The notes beneath the pieces were generated by a model, which was not told the origin of the DNA, did no database searches, and saw only the letters and a list, made by a program, of their open reading frames with translations. A program made the translations under genes and the position numbers. A stretch of DNA of 64,000 nucleotides from Chryseobacterium sp. 52 (GTDB taxonomy: Bacteria; Bacteroidota; Bacteroidia; Flavobacteriales; Weeksellaceae): positions 248,001 through 312,000 of the forward strand of contig NZ_PEEX01000001.1 in the NCBI RefSeq assembly GCF_002754245.1. Direction: 5' to 3'. Position 1 is the first letter of the stretch. Every line of letters begins with the position of its first letter. Positions 44,785 to 53,179 of the stretch are shown one piece after another.

Positions 44785-45610
44785 TGTGAACGTGATCTAC
44801 TTTGAACATTTTTGAAATATTATTCGTAACATTGACCAAATGTGGGTTAGAACCCATGGCCATATTATTGGTATTATCTAATGTTAATGCAGTTTGTCCG
44901 CTCAGATACTGATTAAAATTTGCCAAAATATGAATAGAAGGGGTAATATCCTTCGTTACCCTGGCGGTTGTAGGTAAATCAAGAGTGATTTCACGGTAAA
45001 GATCAGCGGTATTATTAGCAGCTGTATTCCCCATATTTCCACAGTGATTCATGAACTCGGTAGTTGCAGAAGAGGTTCCGTATTTACCTTCCAGTTTCGT
45101 AAATATATAACCGGCTGCCCATGACCATGCCATTCCTGCAGTTTTAGCCTTTTGCCAGAATATCCCCTGGCCATCCTGACCGATAAGATACGCTGTCTGG
45201 CTGACTCCCAGCCCGATTCTAATTTTTTTATAATTATTTTTAGGAATCTCAGTAAGATTAATATAGTTGACTCCGGCAACCGCTTCAGCCTGATCCACAA
45301 TGAACGCTCCTTTATCCGGATCATTATAATGGTATTTGAATTCGGCACCGTTTTCATCAATTAACGTGATATTACTGATCACATACTTCAGGGTAGAAAA
45401 CTGATGCTTTTGCCCGTTTGCAGAAGCCTGTGTCGTCTGATTCAAGACAATGTTCCCTAAATTATTAAAACCGTTTTCGAATTTCACCTGAAGTTTCCCC
45501 GGGTTTGTATCTGTGATCACCTCTTCCTCATCGTCATTATTACGACATGATGAAACTGTAAATAAAGTAAAGGCAATAAAGAATAATGATAAAAATTTGT
45601 AAATTTTCAT
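44777..45610 (-). CDS. MbnP family lipoprotein
   Basis: 277 residues from ATG 45610, which opens a signal peptide with lipobox TVSSCRN (Cys 22); an in-frame start 54 bp upstream would spoil it. Family landmarks are LQVKFENGFNNLG, the LKYVISNITLID strand, and the Trp-rich stretch FWQKAKTAGMAWSWAAGYIF (W152, W162, W164) followed by Lys. MbnP proteins are periplasmic copper binders whose Trp is modified by the di-heme partner. A His- and Asp-containing tail KVDHVHND closes the protein. It is the first gene of a three-gene unit with the di-heme protein and the barrel protein. Confidence 0.85.
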   Translation of the reverse strand: MKIYKFLSLFFIAFTLFTVSSCRNNDDEEEVITDTNPGKLQVKFENGFNNLGNIVLNQTTQASANGQKHQFSTLKYVISNITLIDENGAEFKYHYNDPDKGAFIVDQAEAVAGVNYINLTEIPKNNYKKIRIGLGVSQTAYLIGQDGQGIFWQKAKTAGMAWSWAAGYIFTKLEGKYGTSSATTEFMNHCGNMGNTAANNTADLYREITLDLPTTARVTKDITPSIHILANFNQYLSGQTALTLDNTNNMAMGSNPHLVNVTNNISKMFKVDHVHND

Positions 45611-45842
45611 TTTGATTTTTAAGTTAAATTTTTGAAATAGAAATGCTTTTGAATGAGTAAACATTCAATTTTAAATGGAAAAGGCACAAAAATTTCACCT
45701 CAACACTGAGGTTTTAAGTTGAATACAATGCTATAAGTTCATGTACTCTTATGATGTTTATAAGCCAACTGAAAATAACTAAAGTGCTTAAAAACTTTTG
45801 TGACTTTTGTGGTTCAACCCACGATTGAAAATAATATGAAAC

Positions 45843-46211
45843 TTAAAAAACCGGTGGTTTGAAAATATGTTTCAGAAACAGAAAAGAATAGGCTGTTTCA
45901 TAGAGAAAATTGAAGTTTAGAGAAAGAAAATTCTCTGTTTTCTGAATAGCCGCAATTTCAGGAAGAGTACAGATGTCTATAATTTTCTGCCCTGAGTTTT
46001 TGGTCTTGTTTAAAGGAGAAGAGTCGGTATTATTTGTTTTGGCAAGTTCTTTACTCAGGTAACATTTTCCGTTACAGTGAAGCTCAGGTTTGCTTTTATT
46101 GATACACAGAACTGTGGAAATATAATGATAATTTACAGCATACTCCATCAATGGTATCAGAGGTCTGAACACCATATAAAGAGTAAGGAATATGCTGCAA
46201 ATTAAGTTCAT
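45843..46211 (-). CDS. small membrane-anchored Cys protein (paralogue of 48141-48503)
   Basis: 122 residues from ATG 46211, 3 bp after the superoxide dismutase stop. An N-terminal hydrophobic segment ends RPLIPLMEYAVNYHYI, then LCINKSKPELHCNGKCYLSKELAKTN with three Cys (C-x10-C-x3-C), a variable polar middle, and the end HIFKPPVF. The gene at 48141 shares the N-terminus, the C-x-G-K-C-Y-x-S-K-E-L-A-K block and the IFxPPxx end. No named family is recognised. Cys content and neighbours suggest metal handling. It is probably co-transcribed with the dismutase. Confidence 0.68.
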   Translation of the reverse strand: MNLICSIFLTLYMVFRPLIPLMEYAVNYHYISTVLCINKSKPELHCNGKCYLSKELAKTNNTDSSPLNKTKNSGQKIIDICTLPEIAAIQKTENFLSLNFNFLYETAYSFLFLKHIFKPPVF

Positions 46212-46214
46212 CAA

Positions 46215-46889
46215 TTATTTTTTGCTTACCGCGTCCTCATATCTCTGGCTCACTGATTTCCAGTTCAGCACATTCCAGACTGCTGTAAGGTAATCTGCTC
46301 TTTTGTTCTGATATTTCAGATAATAAGCATGTTCCCAAACATCAATTCCTAAAATAGGAGTTCCTTTCTCTTCTACAACATCCATTAAAGGATTGTCCTG
46401 ATTTGGAGTTGAAGAAACAAATAATTTTCCGTTTTTATCCACAGAGAGCCAAGCCCATCCGGAACCGAAACGGTCTGCCCCGGCTTTGCTCATTCTTTCT
46501 TTAAAAGCCTCCATACTACCGAAAGTTTCATTAATTGCTTTCGTTAGTTTTGCTGATGGCTGTGTATTTTTTTCAGGAGTAAGCATCGTCCAGAAAAGCT
46601 CATGATTATAGTGCCCTCCTGCATTATTTCTTACTGCCGGAGTCAGTTTGGAAACTCCCGAAAGAATCTGAAACAGACTCTGTTTTTCCTGAGGCGTTCC
46701 TGCAATCGCTTTATTCAAATTGGCAACATAAGCTGCTGCATGCTTTGAATAGTGGATTTCCATAGTCTGTGCATCAATCGAACCTTCCAATGCATTGTAT
46801 GCATACGGGAGTGGTGTCTGCTTAAACTGCGCAAAAGCAAACTGTGCGGCAAATACGGCACTTAACGCTGCTATTTTCAAAATTTTCAT
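46215..46889 (-). CDS. exported Fe/Mn superoxide dismutase
   Basis: 224 residues. A signal peptide (MKILKIAALSAVFAAQFAFA) makes this an exported enzyme, unlike the usual cytoplasmic form. Metal ligands are present: His in MEIHYSKHAAAYV, His in GGHYNHELFW, and Asp/His in LGIDVWEHAYYLKYQNKR. It converts superoxide to oxygen and peroxide. Fe or Mn use cannot be settled by eye. It lies 3 bp before a small Cys-protein gene and among copper/redox genes, consistent with protection against metal-driven oxygen radicals in the periplasm. Confidence 0.93.
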   Translation of the reverse strand: MKILKIAALSAVFAAQFAFAQFKQTPLPYAYNALEGSIDAQTMEIHYSKHAAAYVANLNKAIAGTPQEKQSLFQILSGVSKLTPAVRNNAGGHYNHELFWTMLTPEKNTQPSAKLTKAINETFGSMEAFKERMSKAGADRFGSGWAWLSVDKNGKLFVSSTPNQDNPLMDVVEEKGTPILGIDVWEHAYYLKYQNKRADYLTAVWNVLNWKSVSQRYEDAVSKK

Positions 46890-47042
46890 AACGTTTTGTT
46901 TTTATGGTTTAACAATATTTTTCATTTATAGAAGGAAAGAGGGAGGATGGAAGCATAAAGTTATTTCTGTCTGAAGATTAGTCTACTTCATTCATGCTTC
47001 CTCATATCTTTAATCATCATCACCTTCCGGCTTCTCCTTATT

Positions 47043-47726
47043 CTATTTCAATAATTTCTTAATATCCTCAATCAATATTTCCCGGTCAGGATGGTACTTT
47101 CCCATAAGCTTTGGGATCTTCCCTTCCTGATCTTCATAATTCAATCCTGAATAATACAGGATGGGCATATTGTCTTTATTGTATCTGCAACGGATATTCC
47201 CTTCTTTATCGACAAGAGCGATCATACCGCTGTGGTTTAAACTTTCGCCCTCGTCTTCTTTATCTCCAACATAAATATTGAACTGATCCGCAATTTTTCC
47301 GACATAATCTCTGTTTCCGGTAAGAAAATGCCAGTCCGGAGACTTCGCTCCCACACTTTTCGCATGTTCTTTTAATATGGCGGGGGTATCATTCTCTGAA
47401 TCTATGCTGATTGAAATAATCCCGAATTCAGGACTGTTCACCTCATCTTCGATGGCTCTCATATTACGGTTCATCACCGGACAGATTGTAGTACATCTGC
47501 TGAAAAAAAATTCTACCAGATACACTTTCCCAAGCATATCTTTATTGGTAATTTTTTTATTATTCTGATCGGTAAGTTCAAAATCGGGAACCTTCATTAC
47601 GGTATAGAGGTTCTTTTTAAAGTATCCCATTCCAACCCCTATTCCGAGAAACAGCAGGGCAAAAATAGCAATCGGAATGATTACCTTTTTTTTCGCACCG
47701 GTTTTCGTGTTATTATTTCTGGGCAT
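47043..47726 (-). CDS. SCO1/SenC family protein
   Basis: 227 residues from ATG 47726; another in-frame ATG at 47753 would overlap the upstream gene by 41 bp instead of 14. One membrane helix (about 15-35) anchors a thioredoxin-like domain with the copper motif CTTICP (C-x3-C) in EFFFSRCTTICPVMN and the distal His in SLNHSGMIALVD. SCO proteins deliver copper to the Cu-A site of cytochrome oxidase or act as thiol reductases. Its start lies within the 3' end of the YHS-domain gene, so the two are coupled. Confidence 0.9.
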   Translation of the reverse strand: MPRNNNTKTGAKKKVIIPIAIFALLFLGIGVGMGYFKKNLYTVMKVPDFELTDQNNKKITNKDMLGKVYLVEFFFSRCTTICPVMNRNMRAIEDEVNSPEFGIISISIDSENDTPAILKEHAKSVGAKSPDWHFLTGNRDYVGKIADQFNIYVGDKEDEGESLNHSGMIALVDKEGNIRCRYNKDNMPILYYSGLNYEDQEGKIPKLMGKYHPDREILIEDIKKLLK

Positions 47727-47988
47727 ACTTCTCTGGATTTTTTTTAAATTCATCCTTACAGTAGCTACTGCAAAAACCGTACGTTTTATCTTTATATACT
47801 ACTGTATCTTTCATGTCATCTTCTGTTTTCATATGACAGATCGGGTCTTCCGAATTCGCAAATTTCACTTTTTTTGCTGTTGATTTTGAAGATGCAGTAC
47901 TCTTTTTATGCTTTACTTTAGGCGTTTCCTGAGCGCAGGCGAATAATGAAACAGACAATAATGCCGTTAAAATAATTTTTGATTTCAT
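47713..47988 (-). CDS. YHS-domain lipoprotein
   Basis: 91 residues. Lipobox VSLFACAQ (Cys 18), a Lys/Ser-rich linker (about 24-42), and a YHS domain with PICHMKTEDDMKDTVVYKDK, YGFCSSYCKDEFKKNP. The Cys in ICHM and the FCSSYC pair are the usual metal-binding residues. YHS domains occur in copper chaperones and P-type ATPases. Translation runs into the SCO gene (overlap of at least 14 bp). Together they suggest a periplasmic copper-delivery pair. Confidence 0.85.
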   Translation of the reverse strand: MKSKIILTALLSVSLFACAQETPKVKHKKSTASSKSTAKKVKFANSEDPICHMKTEDDMKDTVVYKDKTYGFCSSYCKDEFKKNPEKYAQK

Positions 47989-48140
47989 TTTAAATTGAAA
48001 TTGAAATTTATAATATGATCAATAGAATGAACTGATTTTTTAACACAAATTTAATCAACGCTCTTACTGTACTCATATAAGTTCAGTATAACACACGAAG
48101 ACAATTTGACAAAAAAAACTAAAAATATAGTTTAAAAAAA

Positions 48141-48503
48141 TCAGGCTAACGGAGGATGGAATATTCTGGAAAAATATTCTGAAGTATGAAAGGTAAGATA
48201 ATCTGAATGCAGAGTCTTGGCTTCCACATCAGATTCTTTTTTATTTAAGAATACAAGTGTATCGTGAGAAAGAAAAACATCCAGAACTGATATTTTTATA
48301 ACCTGAGAATTATTAGACTGTCTTTCTGTTTTGGCAAGTTCTTTACTAACGTAGCATTTCCCTTTACACGTAGACTGGGGTACATTTCTGTTCTCACAAA
48401 GATTTTTTACAATATAATCATAGTTCACCGCATAGTTTACCAATGGCAAAATGGGACGTAATGCAATGGTAAAAATGATAAATATGGAAATAAAAAATCT
48501 CAA
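48141..48503 (-). CDS. small membrane-anchored Cys protein (paralogue of 45843-46211)
   Basis: 120 residues from a TTG at 48503. This start was chosen because it aligns exactly with the ATG of the paralogue (both give 20 residues before the conserved block) and because a -7 box TATATTTG lies just upstream at 48528-48521; an in-frame TTG at 48536 would lie within that promoter. The protein has ALRPILPLVNYAVNYDYI, NLCENRNVPQSTCKGKCYVSKELAKTE (split: three Cys, C-x10-C-x3-C) and the end RIFHPPLA. The function is unknown. Confidence 0.62.
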   Translation of the reverse strand: MRFFISIFIIFTIALRPILPLVNYAVNYDYIVKNLCENRNVPQSTCKGKCYVSKELAKTERQSNNSQVIKISVLDVFLSHDTLVFLNKKESDVEAKTLHSDYLTFHTSEYFSRIFHPPLA

Positions 48504-48520
48504 TGATCTGTTCTGTGTTA

Positions 48521-48528
48521 CAAATATA
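48521..48528 (-). promoter_or_regulatory. -7 element for the small Cys protein gene
   Basis: TATATTTG on the minus strand, 17 bp before the TTG codon at 48503. It supports that start over the upstream one. Confidence 0.5.
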
Positions 48529-48645
48529 CTACTCAAATTCAGTTTATGGCTTATTTATGATGAATGTCATTATTATTTTTAGATTAGAGAAAATAAACTG
48601 CCATAGGGATTGTGATGGTGGGCTATTATTTTTTGCAATAAAAAA

Positions 48646-48672
48646 CCTTATAGGTTTTGGAAACCTATAAGG
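48646..48672. repeat. perfect intergenic palindrome
   Basis: CCTTATAGGTTT / AAACCTATAAGG with a TGG loop, a 12-bp perfect stem in the 270-bp gap between the small Cys protein and the P-type ATPase. The stem is itself nearly self-repeating (CCTTATAGG). It has no strong T run, so it is more like a dispersed palindromic repeat than a terminator. Confidence 0.5.
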
Positions 48673-48808
48673 CTGGGTTCTATTTTTATAGATGATGCAT
48701 AATTTTTAAGGGCAAAGGCGCAAAGATTTTATTTCCGATAAAATTTCACTGTGCTTATCATTTGTCAGATTATCTGTTATCTAAAATCTTTTATCTTCTA
48801 CCTGCTCT

Positions 48809-50773
48809 CTAATTAAATTTCATTCTTTGAATTCTTACTGCATTTAAGATGGCTAATAACGCGACTCCTACATCAGCGAATACGGCTTCCCACATGGTGG
48901 CCAAACCTCCGGCTCCAAGAACCAGAACCACAGCTTTTACCGCAAAAGCTAAAATAATATTCTGCCATACGATTTTCTTGGTCTGCTTTCCTATATTGAT
49001 GGCCATTGGAATCTTGCTTGGCTTATCATCCTGAATAACGACATCTGCAGTTTCAATCGTGGCATCGCTACCCAGTCCGCCCATCGCAATTCCTACATCA
49101 CTGAGAGCGACTACCGGAGCATCATTCACCCCATCCCCCACAAAGGCTACGGTCTGGTTTTTGGCTTTGATTTCTTTTACTTTATTGACTTTGTCTTCCG
49201 GCAATAAATCTCCAAATGCACTGTCTATGCCAAGCTGATCTGCCACATATTTTACCACGGTGCTTTTATCTCCGCTCAGCATGGTTGCTTTCACTCCCAT
49301 TCGGTGCAGATTGTCCACCGTTTCTTTAGCATCACTTTTTATACTGTCTGCAATGGTGATATAGCCCGCAAACTTGTTATCATACGCTATAGCAATAAGG
49401 GTATATACAATATTGGCGTGGTTGATGTCATAGCTGATATTAAACTTATCCATCAGTTTAAAATTACCCACCAGAAGCTCTTTTCCATTGACGGAAGCTT
49501 TTAAACCATGTCCTGCAATTTCTTCTACATTTTCCAATGGAATAGAATGATCGATCTGGCCTGCATAATTGTGGATTGCCGTGGCTACAGGGTGTGTACT
49601 TTTGCTTTCCAGTACATTGACGAGCTTCAGGATTTCTTCTTTATTGAATTCAGATTTGATGCTTACTTCCTGTACTTTGAATACCCCTTCTGTCATGGTT
49701 CCGGTTTTATCCATGACCACATTCTGTATTTCTGCGATACTGTCTAAGAAATTACTTCCTTTGAATAAGATCCCATTTCGGCTTGCCGCTCCAATTCCTC
49801 CGAAATATCCTAACGGAATGGAGATCACCAGGGCACACGGACATGAAATCACCAGGAATATCAATGCTCTGTACAGCCAGTCTCTGAACTGATAGTCACT
49901 GACGAAAAAATACGGGAGAAGACAAATTCCTATGGCAAGAAAAACAACGATTGGCGTATATACTTTTGCGAATTTCCTGATGAATAATTCAGTCGGGGCT
50001 TTCTGCGCGGTAGCATTCTGTACCATTTCCAGTATTTTGCTCAGTTTACTGTCTTCGTAAGCGGTATTGACCTTTACGAGAGCAATGCTGTTCATATTAA
50101 TCATCCCTGCCAATACCACTTCACCTTTTGTTTTAGTGTCAGGTTTACTTTCTCCCGTCAGTGCTGCTGTGTTGAATGAAGCTGATTCTGTAATCAGTTC
50201 ACCATCAAGAGCTAGTTTTTCACCGGGTTTTAGCTGGATGATATCTCCTATTTTTGCTTCTTTTGCTTTTATTGTTTTAGGCTGGCTTCCTTCCATGATT
50301 GTTACCTCATCGGGCCGTTGGTCAAGTAGAGCTTTGATATTTCCTTTCGCTCTTGAAACAGCCATTCCCTGAAATACTTCACCTACCGAATAGAAAAGCA
50401 TTACGGCAACACCTTCCGGATACTGCCCGATTACAAAGGCTCCTACGGTGGCTATTCCCATCAGGAAAAACTCAGAAAACACATCTCCTTTAATGATACT
50501 TTCATACGCTTCCTTTAAAACCGGAAGGCCTACGGGAATATAGGCGGCCAGATACCATACTAAACGTACCCAACCTGTAAACCATTCTGTTTTTATATAA
50601 TTATCTAATGCTATTCCTATCAATAAAAGCACAAGAGATACAATGGCAGGAAGGAACATCTGGAAAGCTGTTTTATCTCCTGTATCATGAGAGTGGTCGT
50701 GTCCGTCTCCTTCTGAATGATCATGTTTATGCTGTTCTTTTTGTTTTGGTTTTGTACTGCAACATTCTTCCAT
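48809..50773 (-). CDS. heavy-metal translocating P-type ATPase (Zn/Cd/Co type)
   Basis: 654 residues. The N-terminus has a Cys pair (MEECCST) and a His-rich tail (HKHDHS, HDHSHD, about 15-29) instead of a ferredoxin-like metal domain. The core has TGES (206-209), the CPC metal motif (311-313 in SCPCALVISIPLGYFGG), DKTGT (355-359, phosphorylated Asp) and GDGVNDAPVV. It exports soft divalent ions from the cytoplasm to the periplasm. It lies directly behind the Fur-family gene and a palindromic operator, and belongs to the same metal region as the RND pump. Confidence 0.92.
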   Translation of the reverse strand: MEECCSTKPKQKEQHKHDHSEGDGHDHSHDTGDKTAFQMFLPAIVSLVLLLIGIALDNYIKTEWFTGWVRLVWYLAAYIPVGLPVLKEAYESIIKGDVFSEFFLMGIATVGAFVIGQYPEGVAVMLFYSVGEVFQGMAVSRAKGNIKALLDQRPDEVTIMEGSQPKTIKAKEAKIGDIIQLKPGEKLALDGELITESASFNTAALTGESKPDTKTKGEVVLAGMINMNSIALVKVNTAYEDSKLSKILEMVQNATAQKAPTELFIRKFAKVYTPIVVFLAIGICLLPYFFVSDYQFRDWLYRALIFLVISCPCALVISIPLGYFGGIGAASRNGILFKGSNFLDSIAEIQNVVMDKTGTMTEGVFKVQEVSIKSEFNKEEILKLVNVLESKSTHPVATAIHNYAGQIDHSIPLENVEEIAGHGLKASVNGKELLVGNFKLMDKFNISYDINHANIVYTLIAIAYDNKFAGYITIADSIKSDAKETVDNLHRMGVKATMLSGDKSTVVKYVADQLGIDSAFGDLLPEDKVNKVKEIKAKNQTVAFVGDGVNDAPVVALSDVGIAMGGLGSDATIETADVVIQDDKPSKIPMAINIGKQTKKIVWQNIILAFAVKAVVLVLGAGGLATMWEAVFADVGVALLAILNAVRIQRMKFN

Positions 50774-50789
50774 AACTAATATTTTTATG

Positions 50790-50825
50790 TAAAATTAGGG
50801 TTAAACTCAATGCAATACTATTGCA
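50790..50825 (-). promoter_or_regulatory. candidate Fur-family operator and promoter for the P-type ATPase
   Basis: On the minus strand, TGCAAT-AGT-ATTGCA (50825-50811) is followed after 13 nt by TAATTTTA (50797-50790), one base off TAnnTTTG. The palindrome overlaps the stop codon of the Fur-family gene. The same palindrome with the same 13-nt spacing occurs before the RND pump gene. Confidence 0.65.
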
Positions 50826-51237
50826 AACTTTCCAGACAGTTTTCACAGATTCCTTTAGCAAAAAGCCTTATTTCATCAATCCTGAAATTGGTCTGTACAT
50901 TTTCCGGAAAGGAGATATCTTCTCTGCATGTGGTCTGCTTGCATATTTTGCAGTAAAAATGAAGGTGCCAGTCTTTATGGGTCTTTTCATCACAACCATC
51001 ATCACATAATTTATATTTTGTGGTTGTATTTTCCTGTATGCTGTGAACAATTCCTTTTTCCTCAAAGGTTTTTAAGGTTCGGTAAATCGTAGTTCTGTCT
51101 GCATTATCAAAGTAACTTTCAACTTCTGAAAGTGATAACGCAGCTTCCTGTGTGCTTAAAAAATCATATACCAAAATCCTCATACTGGTAGGCTTGGTAT
51201 TTTTATCGATGAGTTTATTTTCTATATCTTTTTTCAT
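50818..51237 (-). CDS. Fur family metal-responsive transcriptional regulator
   Basis: 139 residues. An N-terminal winged helix (about 15-75) has LSLSEVESYFDNADRTTIYRTLKTFEEKG (landmarks DRTTIYRTL and FEEKGIV). The C-terminal dimerisation domain carries HLHF (91-94), CKIC (96-99) and CENC (131-134), the structural zinc cysteines, plus C78/C82. Fur relatives sense Fe, Zn, Mn, Ni or peroxide; place among efflux genes suggests control by Zn or a similar ion. Palindromes flank it on both sides of the operon. It lies 15 bp after the CDF gene and 44 bp before the ATPase gene. Confidence 0.9.
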   Translation of the reverse strand: MKKDIENKLIDKNTKPTSMRILVYDFLSTQEAALSLSEVESYFDNADRTTIYRTLKTFEEKGIVHSIQENTTTKYKLCDDGCDEKTHKDWHLHFYCKICKQTTCREDISFPENVQTNFRIDEIRLFAKGICENCLESLQ

Positions 51238-51252
51238 TCGTAAGGTTCATTT

Positions 51253-52149
51253 TTAAAGGTGTACTTCCTGTTCTTCATAGCCTTCCTCTTCTATCTGAAA
51301 GGTGGTATGACTGATTTTAAAGTTTCCGGTTGTTACTTCGGTTAATGTTTTCAGCAAAGGATTCTGAGCGGTTTCACGATCTCTGACAATGTGTGCACTC
51401 ATGGCATTGACGCTTGAAGTAAGTGACCAGACATGAAGGTCATGAACGTTTTTCACTCCCTGAACTTCTTCCAATGATTTGCGCAGCTGATGAATATCTA
51501 CATCTTTGGGAGTTCCTTCCAGCAATACATTGACAGCTTCTTTCAGTAAACGCCATGTTCTTGGAAAAATCAACAGGCCGATAGCTGCAGAAATAATTGG
51601 ATCCGCATAATACCAACCTGTTGTCAGAATAATAACCCCGGCGATCATCACGCCAATAGAGGTAAGCATATCTGAAAGAACTTCAAAGTAAGCCCCTTTC
51701 ATATTCAGGCTTCCTTCCGAATCTTTTCTCAGGATCATCATCCCAATAATATTAACGACAAGTCCTATTCCTGCTACAATAAGCATTATTTTACTCTGAA
51801 CTTCCGGAGGATTCTGAAACCGCTGATAAGCTTCATACAAAACGTAAAGAGAAATCCCGAGCAATACCACAGCATTAATGACTGCAGCTAATATTTCGGT
51901 CCGGTAATACCCGAATGTTTTAGAAACATCTGCCTTTCTTTCTCCTATTTTGATGGCGATAAATGCCAAGAGCAATCCTACAACATCAGTGAGCATATGG
52001 GCTGCATCTGCCATCAGCGCTAAGCTTTGGGTAAAGACACCACCAATCACCTCAGCAATCATATAGGTTCCACTTAAGAACAGGACAAAAAGGAGATTCT
52101 TTTTGTGTCTGCTTGCCGGTGAACCTGTTTGTATTTTTGTTTCTTCCAT
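51253..52149 (-). CDS. cation diffusion facilitator (CzcD/ZitB-like)
   Basis: 298 residues with six membrane helices and a cytoplasmic C-terminal domain (about 205-298). The transport-site motif HxxxD appears in ADAAHMLTDVVGL (TM2) and its TM5 counterpart has Asp in YFEVLSDMLTSIGVM. CDF proteins export Zn, Co or Cd in exchange for protons. The C-terminal part has GVKNVHDLHVWSLTS, a usual metal-sensing segment. It lies between the bestrophin gene (20 bp) and the Fur-family gene (15 bp). Confidence 0.93.
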   Translation of the reverse strand: MEETKIQTGSPASRHKKNLLFVLFLSGTYMIAEVIGGVFTQSLALMADAAHMLTDVVGLLLAFIAIKIGERKADVSKTFGYYRTEILAAVINAVVLLGISLYVLYEAYQRFQNPPEVQSKIMLIVAGIGLVVNIIGMMILRKDSEGSLNMKGAYFEVLSDMLTSIGVMIAGVIILTTGWYYADPIISAAIGLLIFPRTWRLLKEAVNVLLEGTPKDVDIHQLRKSLEEVQGVKNVHDLHVWSLTSSVNAMSAHIVRDRETAQNPLLKTLTEVTTGNFKISHTTFQIEEEGYEEQEVHL

Positions 52150-52169
52150 GTTTTTGAAATTTTAGCGGA

Positions 52170-53051
52170 TCACATTTCGTAATACAAAGAATTCTCTTTT
52201 TTCGCAGGGACATTCTGATCTCCTGTCATCTGTTTTATATTCATTTCTATAGTCTGTGCCAATGATGTCACAGGTGTATCAACAGGGCCGTTTTCAAATG
52301 GATCCTGCATGATAATTGATGTTTTTTCTATGGCAAGAAACATGACCGGAATCAGAAAGGTAATGATGATTTCAACAGCCAGCTGACCATCATCCAATCC
52401 AAAAGGAAGTATGGCCGCGAAAACATAAATCATGGTATGAAGCAGAATACTGTAAGATCTTGGAAAAACAGTATTCTTGAGTCTTTCACATTTCCCCATA
52501 CTGTCGCAAAGTCTGGTGATTATATCATTCAGCTGCATTTGCTGAAAATCTGTTAATCCTTTTGAAGAAGCTGTTTCTTTAAGCTGCTGAGAATGGGCAT
52601 CTAAAAGAGCATTGGGAATATTTACTGCTTTAATCTGATGTTCATCCAGGTATTTCTGAACTCTATCGGAAAAAGGCTGTCTTCTGAGAGATTCGCCAAG
52701 CGCATAGGTCCAGATCATCTGCCTTTCTGCAAACTCTTTAATGATCTTGTCTTCTCCTGCAGGAAAGAACTGTATGATCAACCTCATCAGTGTCCTTGAA
52801 TCATTAACTATTGCTCCCCAGACGGTTCTCGCTTCCCACCATCTTTCGTAAGACTGGGAAGTACGGAAAGCCAGCAGTAGTGAAACTGCTGTTCCCAGCA
52901 GCGCCGGGATATTCAGAGGGAGAGAGATTCTGCGGAATCCCGGAAGGAGATCTAACAGCCCTATAGACAAGGCAAATATTCCCATATACACTATCTGAGC
53001 TTTTATTTCACGGATGAAATACCAGATGGATATTTTCTTGTTTAACAACAT
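52170..53051 (-). CDS. bestrophin family channel protein
   Basis: 293 residues matching the bacterial bestrophin (RFP-TM) family: four membrane helices, the IWYFIREIKAQIVYMGIF start, LGTAVSLLLAFRTSQSYERWWEARTVWGAIVNDSRTL (landmarks FRTSQSYERWWEAR and GAIVNDSR) and the ENGPVDTPVTSLAQTIE segment. Bacterial bestrophins form pentameric channels, reported as cation-selective in Klebsiella. The gene lies inside the metal-efflux operon, 20 bp before the CDF gene and 128 bp after the adaptor gene; whether it serves metal or charge balance is not known. Confidence 0.9.
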   Translation of the reverse strand: MLLNKKISIWYFIREIKAQIVYMGIFALSIGLLDLLPGFRRISLPLNIPALLGTAVSLLLAFRTSQSYERWWEARTVWGAIVNDSRTLMRLIIQFFPAGEDKIIKEFAERQMIWTYALGESLRRQPFSDRVQKYLDEHQIKAVNIPNALLDAHSQQLKETASSKGLTDFQQMQLNDIITRLCDSMGKCERLKNTVFPRSYSILLHTMIYVFAAILPFGLDDGQLAVEIIITFLIPVMFLAIEKTSIIMQDPFENGPVDTPVTSLAQTIEMNIKQMTGDQNVPAKKENSLYYEM

Positions 53052-53179
53052 AACTGAATGATATTAGGATGTTTCTTGTATGTGTGACCTTGAAAATTTA
53101 CCGTAAGCACCTCTAATTTAGGGATAAAAATCGGGACTTTTTCCAGTCTGTTCTTATAAATCAATGAGCATTTTGTGAT

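Noticed and set aside
45611..45664. Upstream start adding 18 residues to the MbnP-like protein
   Set aside because: It would displace the lipoprotein signal peptide that starts at 45610.
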